Source: Actinomadura opuntiae | GTDB lineage: Bacteria > Actinomycetota > Actinomycetes > Streptosporangiales > Streptosporangiaceae | Assembly: GCF_030283205.1 (NCBI RefSeq) | Contig: NZ_JASNWF010000005.1 | Location: 186,001 to 250,000, forward strand | Direction of reading: 5' to 3' | DNA length: 64,000 nucleotides | In this document: one piece after another, positions 1 through 7,538 of the stretch | Layout: each line of letters begins with the position of its first letter | Position numbering within the stretch: the stretch's first letter is position 1 | Program-made: the position numbers and the translations under genes | The notes under the pieces: model-generated | Told to the model about the DNA's origin: nothing | Databases searched by the model: none | The model's input: the letters and a program-made list of their open reading frames with translations, nothing else

Positions 1-1
1 G

Positions 2-415
2 CAGGGCGACGGCCGGTTCCTGGCCTTCCCGCCGGGGATCGACGAGACGAAGGTCGTCCCCGGCCTGGTCGCCGGGCTGCGCGCCGCCGTCCGCCGGACG
101 AACCGCGACCTCGGGGAGCAGGCGCGGGTGCGGCTGCGCGCGGCGCTGCACCGCGGCCTGGTGAAGCCCGCCCCGAACGGGTACGTCGGGGACGCCTCCA
201 TCGCCGTGCACCGGATCCTCGACTCCCCGCCGATCCGGGAGGCGCTGAAGGCGAACCCGGCACGCGACCTCGCCCTGATCGTCCCGGACCTGCTGTACCG
301 GGACGTGATCGCGCAGAACCTGGACGGCCTCGATCCGGCGCGCTTCGAACGCGTGGTCGCCGAGCTGGAGGACAAGGGCTTCACCGAGGTCTGCTGGCTC
401 ACCGTCCCCGACTGA
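2..415 (+). CDS. cyclase-homology-domain protein, 3' part only
   Basis: The reading frame is open from the window edge, so the N-terminus is missing. The visible 137 residues begin QGDGRFLAFPP and contain a block reading GYVGDASIAVHRILDSPPI. These resemble the GDG and G-x-x-GD-x-x-N/I-x-x-A-R/H elements of class III adenylate/guanylate cyclase domains. Many actinomycetes carry degenerate proteins of this kind with no shown cyclase activity. The metal-binding aspartates cannot be assessed because the start lies outside the window. The family call is inference from motif layout; it could equally be annotated as a hypothetical protein. Confidence 0.6.
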   Translation, partial: QGDGRFLAFPPGIDETKVVPGLVAGLRAAVRRTNRDLGEQARVRLRAALHRGLVKPAPNGYVGDASIAVHRILDSPPIREALKANPARDLALIVPDLLYRDVIAQNLDGLDPARFERVVAELEDKGFTEVCWLTVPD

Positions 416-482
416 CCGCCACCGGACGGCGTTCTTGAACGCTATATGGCCGGCGGCCGCTGCGGGTGATTACCCTGCTCGC

Positions 483-1307
483 GTGGCGGATGCGGACTAC
501 CGGGAACTGAATCGCGCTTTGTGGGACGAGCGGGTCGCGATCCATGCGGCCAGCGAGTTCTACGACGTCGCCGGGTTCAAGGCCGGCGGGACGGCTCTGC
601 GCGACTTCGAGGTCGCCGAGGTGGGGCCGGTGGCCGGCCGGCGGCTGGTGCATCTGCAGTGCCATTTCGGGCTCGACACGCTGTCGTGGGCGCGGCTCGG
701 CGCAAGGGCGACCGGGCTCGATTTCTCCGGGGCCGCCATCGAGACCGCGGACGGGATAGCGGCCGAGTGCGCTATCCCGGCGCGGTTCGTGCAGGCCGAC
801 GTGTATGACGCGGTCGAGGCGCTGGGCGAGACCTACGAGATCGTCTATACCGGGCTCGGGGCGCTGGGATGGCTTCCGGACATGGACCGCTGGGCGCGGG
901 TCGTCGCGGAACTGCTGGAACCGGGCGGGTTCCTTCACCTCAGCGAATTCCATCCGTTCACCGAGGTCCTGGATTTCACGGACGGCTCGACCGTCACCTA
1001 CGACTACTTCGACAGGTCGCCGCAGGTCTGGGACAAGCCCGGCACCTACACCGACGGCGACCAGAACACGCGCCACACCCGGTCCGTGCAGTTCCAGCAC
1101 GGTCTCGGCGAGATCGTCAGCGCGCTCGCCGCGGCGGGGCTGCGCATCGACTTCCTGCACGAACACGACCACACGCTGTTCGAGCGGTTCCGGTCGCTGG
1201 AGCGGCACGGCAGGATCTACCGGCTTCCGGCGGGCCGTCCGCGGGTGCCGCTGATGTATTCGCTGCGCGCCACGCGCCCGGCGGTCGTTCCCGCAGCGTC
1301 CGCATGA
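483..1307 (+). CDS. class I SAM-dependent methyltransferase
   Basis: About 274 aa, cytoplasmic. The SAM-binding Rossmann motif is clear: GRRLVHLQCHFGLDTLSWARLG (motif I, about residues 50-71) followed by the acidic motif II region ATGLDFSGAAIE. ADVYD and LEPGGFLHLSEFHP match motifs III and post-III. The GTG at 483 begins VADADYRELNRALWDER, the usual N-terminus of this family; longer starts add a low-complexity stretch. The substrate is unknown. It is followed by 560 bp of non-coding or decayed sequence, so it is probably monocistronic. Confidence 0.88.
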   Translation: MADADYRELNRALWDERVAIHAASEFYDVAGFKAGGTALRDFEVAEVGPVAGRRLVHLQCHFGLDTLSWARLGARATGLDFSGAAIETADGIAAECAIPARFVQADVYDAVEALGETYEIVYTGLGALGWLPDMDRWARVVAELLEPGGFLHLSEFHPFTEVLDFTDGSTVTYDYFDRSPQVWDKPGTYTDGDQNTRHTRSVQFQHGLGEIVSALAAAGLRIDFLHEHDHTLFERFRSLERHGRIYRLPAGRPRVPLMYSLRATRPAVVPAASA

Positions 1308-1404
1308 GCCGGTGAGAGCGCGGCTCGCAGACGCTGCCGCCCGTCCCGCTGACAATACTGTTGGAGCTGGTCAGCCGGATATGGCAGGAGTATGGGGGAG
1401 GCGT

Positions 1405-1560
1405 CAGGGGACGGCCCGGCGCCGCGCCCCGCCTCATGCTGGGGGCGCGGGTCCCGGCGTCCGCGCTGGCCGCGGCGATCCGCCGGACGGGCGCGACCAC
1501 GGTGTTCGTCTGGTCGCAGACCCCTGACACTGGCAGCAATAGGAGGCCACCAAGACAACG
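1405..1560 (+). pseudogene. MerR/B12-binding-domain regulator remnant
   Basis: Within the 565-bp gap after the methyltransferase, one + frame reads GAAPRLMLGARVPASALAAAIRRTGATTVFVWSQTPDT. This looks like part of the cobalamin-binding-type domain of actinobacterial MerR regulators (LGxRVPxxALxxAxRRTxxxxVFVWSQ). No HTH, start codon or ribosome site precedes it, and the frame degenerates afterwards. It is best read as a fossil fragment. The remaining sequence from about 1561 to 1873 shows nothing recognisable. Confidence 0.45.
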
Positions 1561-1873
1561 GCCGCTTCCCCGAGGACGACCAGCACCGTGACACGGACGA
1601 CACCGTGGCCCTGGCGGGCGACCTGGCCCCGGCGCTGACGGCCGCGAGGCAGGTGCCTACGGTGCGGCGAACCCGTCGTCAGCAGACCGCTCCGCATACG
1701 CCCGAAGCCACCCGGCCACCCCAACAAGCGAGCCGTGCCACGAACCGCGCAATGCCCCGGCCTGGGCTCCGGGACGGAGCGGCTGCGGCAGTTCCGGCTA
1801 CCTCGGGCCCTTTCGCGGTTTGTGGGCCGATAGCCTGCACGTGTGCGGAAACCGGTGTCTGGGAGCGACCAAG

Positions 1874-2269
1874 ATGGCTGACGCCGAAGACGTCCGCCGG
1901 TTGGCACTCGCGCTACCTCACGTGGTCGAGATCGACAGCGACGGCTTCGATTTCCGGGTCGGAGGCAAAGGGTTCGTCTGGTCCTACCCCGAGCGCAGAC
2001 CAGGTAGGCCGCGCGTCATCCGGACCGACATCGCCGTACTGTACGTCGGCGACGAGGCAGAAAAGCAGGCGTTGCTGCTCGGTGAGCCGGAACGCTTCTT
2101 CACCACACCCGCCTACGACGGGATGCCTCTGGTCATGCTGTGGCTGGGCGAAGTGGACCTCGACCGCCTGGAAGAGCTCATCACCGACGCCTGGCGCATG
2201 CGTGCGCCGGATGCGCTCGTCGGCGACCTCGACGCCGCAGCCGATCAGCCCAGCACAGATCCACGATGA
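1874..2269 (+). CDS. MmcQ/YjbR family protein
   Basis: 131 aa. It begins MADAEDVRRLALALPHVVEID and continues with FDFRVGGKGFVWSYPER and DGMPLVMLWLGEVDLDRLEELITDAWRMRAP, the full MmcQ/YjbR (CyaY-fold, double-wing) pattern. The family binds DNA or nucleotides in a few studied cases, but no general function is established. The ATG at 1874 was chosen because homologues start at this point; the open frame extends a few codons upstream without a ribosome site. It stands alone. Confidence 0.85.
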   Translation: MADAEDVRRLALALPHVVEIDSDGFDFRVGGKGFVWSYPERRPGRPRVIRTDIAVLYVGDEAEKQALLLGEPERFFTTPAYDGMPLVMLWLGEVDLDRLEELITDAWRMRAPDALVGDLDAAADQPSTDPR

Positions 2270-2756
2270 GCGGAGCCGGCCGTGCGAAGGCCGCAGTCAG
2301 CCGCCTCTGCGCATTTACGCGTGGTCAGTTCCTAACAATGCTCCAGGATTCGGCTGTCCCTGCGACCGCGTGATGGGATGAGCCGGGAGTTCGTCCTGGC
2401 CGACCCCGCTGCCGGGAGTTACCGAGGCGGCACCGCAGCCCTGCACCTGTCGAAGACTACGTCCGCGCAGATCATGCAGCATGTTCGTCCTCGTTGAGGA
2501 TTCCCCTGGAACGCGGCGAGAACACCCTGCTGCGCGGTGAGCTCGACCACCGCCCGGCCGCCGCCAGCGACAGATGACCTGCGCGCGGCTTCACCGGCAT
2601 GCCGAAACCCCGAAGGGCTAGGACCGGCGCAGACAGCGCCGAGAGCCGTGGGGCAAGGGCGTTATCCCTTTAAGGTGCCATCCTCTCCAGCCTCCACAAT
2701 GAGAAAATTAACCCTGTGTGATCACGTAATTGCATAACGAGATGACTGGAGGAATC
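2270..2756. other. gene-free stretch with an IS-end-like motif
   Basis: No coding frame with a credible start or family signature is visible in these 487 bp. Positions 2448-2470 carry the motif ACTACGTCCGCGCAG preceded by TGTCGAAG. The same motif recurs at the left end of the decayed IS at 19679, so a solitary insertion-sequence end may lie here. A small palindrome around TGTGATCAC (about 2716-2726) lies just before the EF-hand gene. Confidence 0.4.
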
Positions 2757-3293
2757 GTGGTCGAGGCGCAGGTGCAGGGCTGGAAGCTCAGGGCGATCTT
2801 CGCGGCGTTCGACGCAGACGGTGACACCGTCGCCTCCGCGGCGGACTTCGCTGCCACCAGCGCGAACATGGCCGACATGATGAACGCCGATTCACGGCAG
2901 CGCGCAGCCCTCAAAGACGCCTTCGACCATTGGTGGGACGCGGTGTCGGGCGGGAACGAGCAGATCACCGTGCAGGAGTGGGTGGCCGCGATGAGCGCCC
3001 TCGACGACGACCGGTTCGACGAGATCATGCTCCCGATCGTCAACGTCATGGTGGAGACCGTCGACACCGACGGCAGCGGCGACGTCTCCCTGGAGGAGTT
3101 CCAGAGGTTCTACGCCGGCGTCGGCCTGGACCTGGACATGGCCGCCGAAGCCTTCGCCCACCTGGACCGCGACCACGACGGCGCTCTCGATCACGAGGAG
3201 TTCCGGATCGCGATGCGCGAGTACTACCTCAGCGACGACCCCAACGCGCCCGGCAGCTGGCTGATGGGGCCGCCCGCCGCCACCGGAACCTGA
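2757..3293 (+). CDS. EF-hand calcium-binding protein (calerythrin-like)
   Basis: About 178 aa, no signal peptide. Four EF-hand positions are visible: FDADGDTVASAADF (about 13-26), a degenerate one at VSGGNEQITVQEW, VDTDGSGDVSLEEF, and LDRDHDGALDHEEF. Loops 1, 3 and 4 keep Asp/Asn at positions 1, 3 and 5. Loops 3 and 4 also keep the closing Glu at 12, while loop 1 ends in Asp. The second loop is probably silent, as in calerythrin. The likely role is cytosolic Ca2+ buffering or sensing. The GTG at 2757 has GGAGG four bases upstream; the ATG at 2742 is an alternative. Confidence 0.9.
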   Translation: MVEAQVQGWKLRAIFAAFDADGDTVASAADFAATSANMADMMNADSRQRAALKDAFDHWWDAVSGGNEQITVQEWVAAMSALDDDRFDEIMLPIVNVMVETVDTDGSGDVSLEEFQRFYAGVGLDLDMAAEAFAHLDRDHDGALDHEEFRIAMREYYLSDDPNAPGSWLMGPPAATGT

Positions 3294-3364
3294 ACCCGTC
3301 TGACGACCCGCACCGGGAACCGGCCGACGTGCCGAACGCCGAGCGGGACGGACACCTCGGAAAT

Positions 3365-3378
3365 TAGAACGCGTTCTT
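3365..3378 (+). promoter_or_regulatory. KstR-like TetR-family palindrome
   Basis: TAGAACGCGTTCTT contains the perfect 12-bp palindrome AGAACGCGTTCT. It matches the KstR consensus TnnAACnnGTTnnA except at the last base. It ends 3 bp before the ATG of the next gene. A related box lies before the second NTF2-like gene at 19164. That KstR or a related repressor binds here is inference. Confidence 0.5.
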
Positions 3379-3381
3379 GTC

Positions 3382-3904
3382 AATGGCGGCGAAGTCGAGC
3401 AAGCTACGTCGCATGGATCTGAACGCCCTGGAAGAGATCCGTCAGGTGAAGTACCGCTATCTGCGCTGCCTGGACCTGAAGGACTGGGACGGGTTCGCCG
3501 ACACCCTCACCGAGGACGCCCTGGGCGCCTACGGGACCCGCGCGGTCGGCGGGCCACTGCGCCTGGAAGGCCGCAATGCCATCGTCGACTACATGCGCGG
3601 CAACCTCGGTCCCGAGATCACCACGGTGCACTTCGCGGGCCAACCCGAGATCCGGGTCGACGGCGACAAGGCCGAGGGCACCTGGTGCCTGGAGGACACC
3701 GTCATCGCCAAGGCGTTCCGGGTGCTGATCCGCGGATCCGCCTTCTACGAGGAGACGTATCGGCGCTGCGCGGACGACGAGTGGCGCATCAGCGGCATCG
3801 GCTATGAGCGGACCTACGAATACTCGATATCGCTCGATGATGTGCCCAGCTTCAGGATGCTGGCAGACCGCTGGGCACCCTCACCCCCACAGCCGGGAAC
3901 CTGA
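3382..3904 (+). CDS. nuclear transport factor 2-like (SnoaL/scytalone-dehydratase fold) protein
   Basis: 173 aa from ATG 3382, or 163 aa from ATG 3413; many homologues begin at the MDLNALEEIRQVKYRYLRCLDLKDW stretch that starts at 3413. The cone-shaped NTF2-like fold is indicated by this N-terminal helix, GFADTLTEDALGAY, and TVHFAGQPEIRVDGDKAEGTWCLED. The family includes hydratases, isomerases and ring-hydroxylase beta-like subunits, and members are frequent in steroid catabolic clusters. The KstR-like box immediately upstream fits that context, but no other steroid gene is adjacent. The substrate is unknown. Confidence 0.82.
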
Positions 3905-4017
3905 CCCTGCACCAAAAGTCAGGCTCGATGTGTGCCGCCGCCCGTCTCCAATCGACCAACGCGGCCTACATCGCGAGCAGCGGGGCCGCGGCGCGGGCGG
4001 CCGGGGTATCACGTGAG

Positions 4018-4401
4018 TCAGGCCTTGGCGCGCTGCTGCTTGAGGCGGAGTTCCTCCTTGCGGACTTCGGCTTGGACGGCCTGCTCGCGTTCCAGCCAGT
4101 CGGGCCTTTCGGCCTTCAAATTCTCGATCTCGGCCGTGGTGAGGGGGCCCGTGATGCCGGCGCGGGCCAGACCTGAGACGGAGACGCGGAGCTTGGCGGC
4201 GACGACCTGGCGGGGGTGCGGGCCCTCACGACGCAGGTTCACCAGCCATGAGGGCGGGTCGGCTTGGAGCGCGTTCAATTCGTCCCGGGAGACGGGACCT
4301 TCCTGGAACTCGGCGGGTGCTGCCGACAGCAGGATCCCCAGCTTCTTGGCCGCGGTCGCGGACTTCATGGTCTGCGGGGTCTTTGCTTTGGACGTGCCCA
4401 T
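4018..4401 (-). CDS. DUF5997 family protein
   Basis: 127 aa. It starts MGTSKAKTPQTMKSATAAKKLGILL and contains SRDELNALQADPPSWLVNLRREGPHPRQVVAAKLRVSVSGLARAGI and a charged C-terminal helix EVRKEELRLKQQRAKA. This is the complete DUF5997 pattern known from actinobacteria. The middle resembles a small HTH-like unit (VVAAKLRVSVSGLAR). It diverges, with a 55-bp gap, from a LysR-effector-domain gene, and the same pair recurs in many actinomycetes, which suggests a shared but undefined role. Confidence 0.85.
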   Translation of the reverse strand: MGTSKAKTPQTMKSATAAKKLGILLSAAPAEFQEGPVSRDELNALQADPPSWLVNLRREGPHPRQVVAAKLRVSVSGLARAGITGPLTTAEIENLKAERPDWLEREQAVQAEVRKEELRLKQQRAKA

Positions 4402-4456
4402 GGCCTCAAGGGTAGCCAGCGAGAGGGAACTGCCTGGACGCGACTAGGGTGGCGGA

Positions 4457-5140
4457 GTGACCGATGGTGAGTTCCGGCTGGCCTACGTGCCGGGGGTGAC
4501 GCCCGCGAAGTGGGCCGGGGTGTGGGCCGAGCGGGTCCGGGAGGTGCCGCTTCGCCTGCTGCAGACGCCGGCGACCGAGGTCGTCCCCCTGCTGCGGAAC
4601 GGTGGCGTGGACGCGGCGTTCGTACGCCTGCCCGTCGACCGCGAGGCCCTCCATGTGATCCCGCTGTACCTGGAGACGACCGTGGTCGTGGTGCCAAAGG
4701 ACCACGCGGTGGCCGCAGTGGAGGAGGTGGAGCTCGCCGACCTCGCCGACGAGGACGTCTTCGAACCACTCGACGATGTCTTGACCTGGGACGATCGTCC
4801 CGGGCAGCCTGCCTTCACCCGTCCTGAGAGCACCGCCGGCGCGATCGAGTTGGTGGCGTCGGGAGCCGGCGTCCTGCTGCTCCCGCAGTCTCTGGCCCGC
4901 CTCCACCACCGCAAAGACCTCACCTACCGAACCGTGACCGACGCTCCTCAGTCCCAGATCGGCCTGGCCTGGCTCGATGCTGATACGTCCGACCTCATGG
5001 AGGAACTGATCGGCATCGTCCGCGGCCGCACCCCCAACAGCTCCCGCGGCCGCAATCCCCGCCAACAGCCCACCCCGAAGAAGCCACCCCAACAGCGCTC
5101 CACCTCCAAGCACCGCCACCAGAAGCGCCGCCGGAGGTGA
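4457..5140 (+). CDS. LysR-type substrate-binding domain protein without HTH
   Basis: 227 aa from GTG 4457. The sequence is only the periplasmic-binding-like effector domain of LysR regulators: FRLAYVPGVTPAKWAGVWAERV, LLRNGGVDAAFVRLPVD, LYLETTVVVVPKDHAV, and VASGAGVLLLPQSLARL. There is no N-terminal winged helix. The last 40 residues are an Arg/Lys/Pro/Gln-rich basic tail, ending KHRHQKRRRR, that could bind nucleic acid. It is paired with the divergent DUF5997 gene. The function is unknown; a ligand sensor acting through a partner is possible. Confidence 0.85.
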   Translation: MTDGEFRLAYVPGVTPAKWAGVWAERVREVPLRLLQTPATEVVPLLRNGGVDAAFVRLPVDREALHVIPLYLETTVVVVPKDHAVAAVEEVELADLADEDVFEPLDDVLTWDDRPGQPAFTRPESTAGAIELVASGAGVLLLPQSLARLHHRKDLTYRTVTDAPQSQIGLAWLDADTSDLMEELIGIVRGRTPNSSRGRNPRQQPTPKKPPQQRSTSKHRHQKRRRR

Positions 5141-5152
5141 CGAAAGCCGCGC

Positions 5153-5591
5153 TCAGCGACAACACCCCGCCATCCCACACCACCATGACAATGACCCTCC
5201 GCCAGTTGACGCTGTGGCGAGCGCTTCACTCGGGCCCCGCCGCGGACTACTGCGCTGAACCGGGCCTTCCCGTCTGAGGCGACTCCTATAGGCCGCCGGA
5301 CCGCAAGGCACGTCGGATAGGCCGAACCAGTAGAGGATCTCCAGAGCGAGGGCCGTGTTGAGCGTATGACCGGTCAGCGGTTGATGAAGAAGGCACCCGG
5401 CTCGGGCCAGCCGACTCAAGATCGCGTTTCGGTGCAGGTAGAGAGCACGGGCCGTGGCGGAGGCGTTGCCGTTCGCGGCGAGATAGACGCGGAGCGAGTG
5501 GCAGAGTTCCAGCTGAAGCACCAGAGAACCGAGCATCCGCTGGACAAGTTGGTGGGCGGCCTTGATGCCCAAAGAGGCGAGGACCACACCC
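5153..5591 (-). pseudogene. CdaR/PucR-type regulator, C-terminal part cut off by IS630
   Basis: The minus-strand frame reads LGIKAAHQLVQRMLGSLVLQ, then LCHSLRVYLAANGNASATARALYLHRNAILSRLARAGCLL. This is the PucR-type C-terminal HTH (L-x-TL-x-x-Y-x3-NGN-x-S-x-TA-x-x-L-x-x-HRN). The gene has no start of its own because the IS630 element lies immediately upstream. Its middle part continues beyond the element at 6867. Rejoining the flanks through one TA gives an in-frame TAG, so the gene may already have been altered. The 3' end past the HTH runs on without family match. Confidence 0.7.
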
Positions 5592-6865
5592 TAGTGCGGT
5601 GACCACGAACGTTTGCCGGGTCTGGTCATGCTGCCTTGGGGCGGGGTTGTCCCCAGTGCTGCCTGCGTTCGCTGCGGACGCGGGCGCGTTCGCGGCGCTG
5701 GGCGGCCAGCACGTCGGGGTGGCGGGCGTTGGCGTTGCGCCAGCGCAGGTAGGCCTGGATCTCCCACGCCAGCACGGTGTGGTTGGGATGGTTGGAGTTG
5801 CCCATCACGAAGGTCCGCAGCGGCCCGAACTGCGCTTCGATCGGGTTGGCCCACGAGGCGTAGGCGGGAGTGAGGCACAGCTCGACGTTGTTGCGGGCCG
5901 CCCACGCTCTGATCTGCGGGGTCTTGTTCGCCGACAGGTTGTCCAGGATGACGTAGATGGGGGCGCCGTCCGGGCGGGTGGCGCGGATGGACTTCAGCGC
6001 CGCCAGAGTGTTGGCGCCGCGCTTGCGGCGGCGGGTGACGCCCCACAGGGTGTCATCGCCGAGCGAGTAGCAGCCGTGGAAGTAGCGGACACCGTGAGTG
6101 CGGTGGTAGGTCGCAGGCAACCGGTCCGGTCGGCTTCGCCTTGCCCAGCCCGAACCGTGGCAGGGACGGATCGACAGCGGCCCGAACTGGTCGAAGGCGA
6201 AACACCGGTCCGGGAACCGGCTCGTGACCTCCTCGATCCGGTCCAGCTTGGCGTCGAAGTCTGGATCGTTGGAGGTCTTCCACGTGCGGGTGCGCTGAAA
6301 GGTGACCCCATGCTCGTGCAGGAGCTGCCGCAGCCGCTCCCGCCCGATCTTGATCTCGCGCTCGCTGTGGCCGGCGAGGTGGTCGGCGAGTTTGCGTACG
6401 CTCCAGCAGGTGAACGGCCGGCCGAGCTTGGTCGGGCGCGTGGTGGCCGTCTGGATGATGAACGCGATGTCATCGCCCGAGATGCGGCGGGGACGGCCTC
6501 CCGCCCAGTCAGGGTCCAGGCAGGCCAGTCCCCGCTGGTTGAAGTCGTGGATCACATCCCGGACGGTGTCCTCATGGGCAGCGACCAGGCGGGCGATTGC
6601 CGGGGCCGGTGTTCCGGCCGCCGATGCCTGGATGATCATCGCCCGGCGGACCCGGATCGATTCGTGCCTGCCCCGCCGGATGATCTGCTGCAGTCGGCGT
6701 CCCTCGTCCTCGGTCAACCGCCGTGCTCTGACCGGTTCTGCCACCAGCCCGCCTCTCGCTCGACAACAACCTGTCGTTATCGAGGGTGAAGCCGATCAAC
6801 TCCCACATCCCGGCCCCGGCCCGGCGTGTCACACGACCCGGTGAACGTTCGTGGTCACCGCACTA
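5592..6865. mobile_element. IS630-family insertion sequence, complete, TA target duplication
   Basis: About 1.27 kb. The ends at 5591-5613 and 6844-6866 are perfect 23-bp inverted repeats if the flanking C-TA/TA-G is counted. Without that, the element is 5594-6863 flanked by a TA dinucleotide on each side, the classical IS630/Tc1 target-site duplication. It contains one intact transposase gene on the minus strand. It interrupts a CdaR/PucR-type regulator gene. Perfect ends and an intact ORF suggest recent insertion. Confidence 0.9.
5626..6744 (-). CDS. IS630 family transposase
   Basis: 372 aa. The N-terminal HTH region is RLTEDEGRRLQQIIRRGRHESIRVRRAMIIQASAAG, with a second HTH around VAAHEDTVRDVIHDFNQRG. 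The DDE catalytic domain is complete: Asp in FAFDQFGPLSIRP, Asp in YVILDNLSANKT, and Glu in YASWANPIEAQFGPL. Length is normal for the fused-ORF type. There is no frameshift, so the enzyme is probably active in cut-and-paste transposition at TA sites. Confidence 0.93.
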   Translation of the reverse strand: MAEPVRARRLTEDEGRRLQQIIRRGRHESIRVRRAMIIQASAAGTPAPAIARLVAAHEDTVRDVIHDFNQRGLACLDPDWAGGRPRRISGDDIAFIIQTATTRPTKLGRPFTCWSVRKLADHLAGHSEREIKIGRERLRQLLHEHGVTFQRTRTWKTSNDPDFDAKLDRIEEVTSRFPDRCFAFDQFGPLSIRPCHGSGWARRSRPDRLPATYHRTHGVRYFHGCYSLGDDTLWGVTRRRKRGANTLAALKSIRATRPDGAPIYVILDNLSANKTPQIRAWAARNNVELCLTPAYASWANPIEAQFGPLRTFVMGNSNHPNHTVLAWEIQAYLRWRNANARHPDVLAAQRRERARVRSERRQHWGQPRPKAA

Positions 6866-6866
6866 G

Positions 6867-7140
6867 GTCAAGTCGTAGTCAGCGACCCGGTGGGGAGCCG
6901 CCGGGCTTTCCAGCAGCCGGCGCGTGTCCTGTGCGGTGCGGTGGCTGTACGAAATCCGGTGAGGTCTTGTGCCGGTGGTGCCGATCGCGACGTAGATGTC
7001 GTTGAGGCGGTCCACACCCGTTTGGACGAGGGCCGGGGCCGGGGTGTGCCCGGAAGCCAGGTCCACAGAGTGATGGGGTCGGTCAGGACGGAGGGGGGCG
7101 GCCTTTGAGCGGCCAGGGCGGAGCGGACGCCGTGGAGATC
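6867..7140 (-). pseudogene. CdaR/PucR-type regulator, middle part upstream of IS630
   Basis: The minus frame reads DIYVAIGTTGTRPHRISYSHRTAQDTRRLLESPAAPHRVADYD, the GGDEF-like middle domain typical of CdaR/PucR regulators (V-x-GxxG-x5-SxREA). It lies on the far side of the IS630 element from the HTH fragment at 5153-5591, in the same orientation. Further upstream the coding signal appears in another frame (SDLHGVRSALAAQRPPPSVLTDP), suggesting a frameshift and loss of the N-terminal sensor part. Confidence 0.55.
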
Positions 7141-7214
7141 GCTGGATAGATGATCAGCGGTGTCCGAGGGTCGGCACAGACTCTCACTGAGAGCGCCGCT
7201 CCGATACGAGGGTT

Positions 7215-7264
7215 CCGGACTTTTAATCCGTCGGTTGTGGGTTCGAGTTTCACGCGAACCACCA
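7215..7264 (+). tRNA. tRNA-Lys(UUU) 3'-half remnant (att-like)
   Basis: Fifty bases correspond to tRNA positions 27-76. They comprise an anticodon stem CCGGA/TCCGT, the loop CTTTTAA with anticodon TTT, a five-base variable region, a T-arm GTGGG-TTCGAGT-TTCAC, the acceptor strand GCGAACC, discriminator A and encoded CCA. The matching 5' acceptor strand GGTTCGC and a proper D-arm are absent upstream. It is therefore not a functional tRNA. Such 3' halves are left by integrative elements that use tRNA genes as attachment sites; this is inference. Confidence 0.55.
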
Positions 7265-7538
7265 CCCCTGAACAGAAAAAACGGAAGATCGTCCGACTGG
7301 TCCGCCGCAGTTCGCCTTGCTTCGCCCTCATGTCGGCTCGAGGGTAGCTCGGCGGCACGCACCGGGTTGCATTCGGTCACAATGCGCGCCGGGAAGCGAG
7401 AGTAGGACATCGGCTGCGCCGCGGGCACCCTCACCACGGTGGACTACTGCAGTCCTTGCTTGCCGCAGGGTTCACTACCGCTACCGTCATGACACGCCTC
7501 AGTCCGTGCTGCGAGGGGAGCTCGCCTTAACAGGGCGG

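Noticed and set aside
5599-6789. 396-aa open frame on the plus strand inside the IS element
   Set aside because: It is antisense to the IS630 transposase; IS630 elements carry one transposase, and the minus frame has all DDE residues.
7191-7264. A complete functional tRNA-Lys gene
   Set aside because: The 5' acceptor strand and D-arm that would pair with the visible 3' half are absent, so only a remnant is supported.
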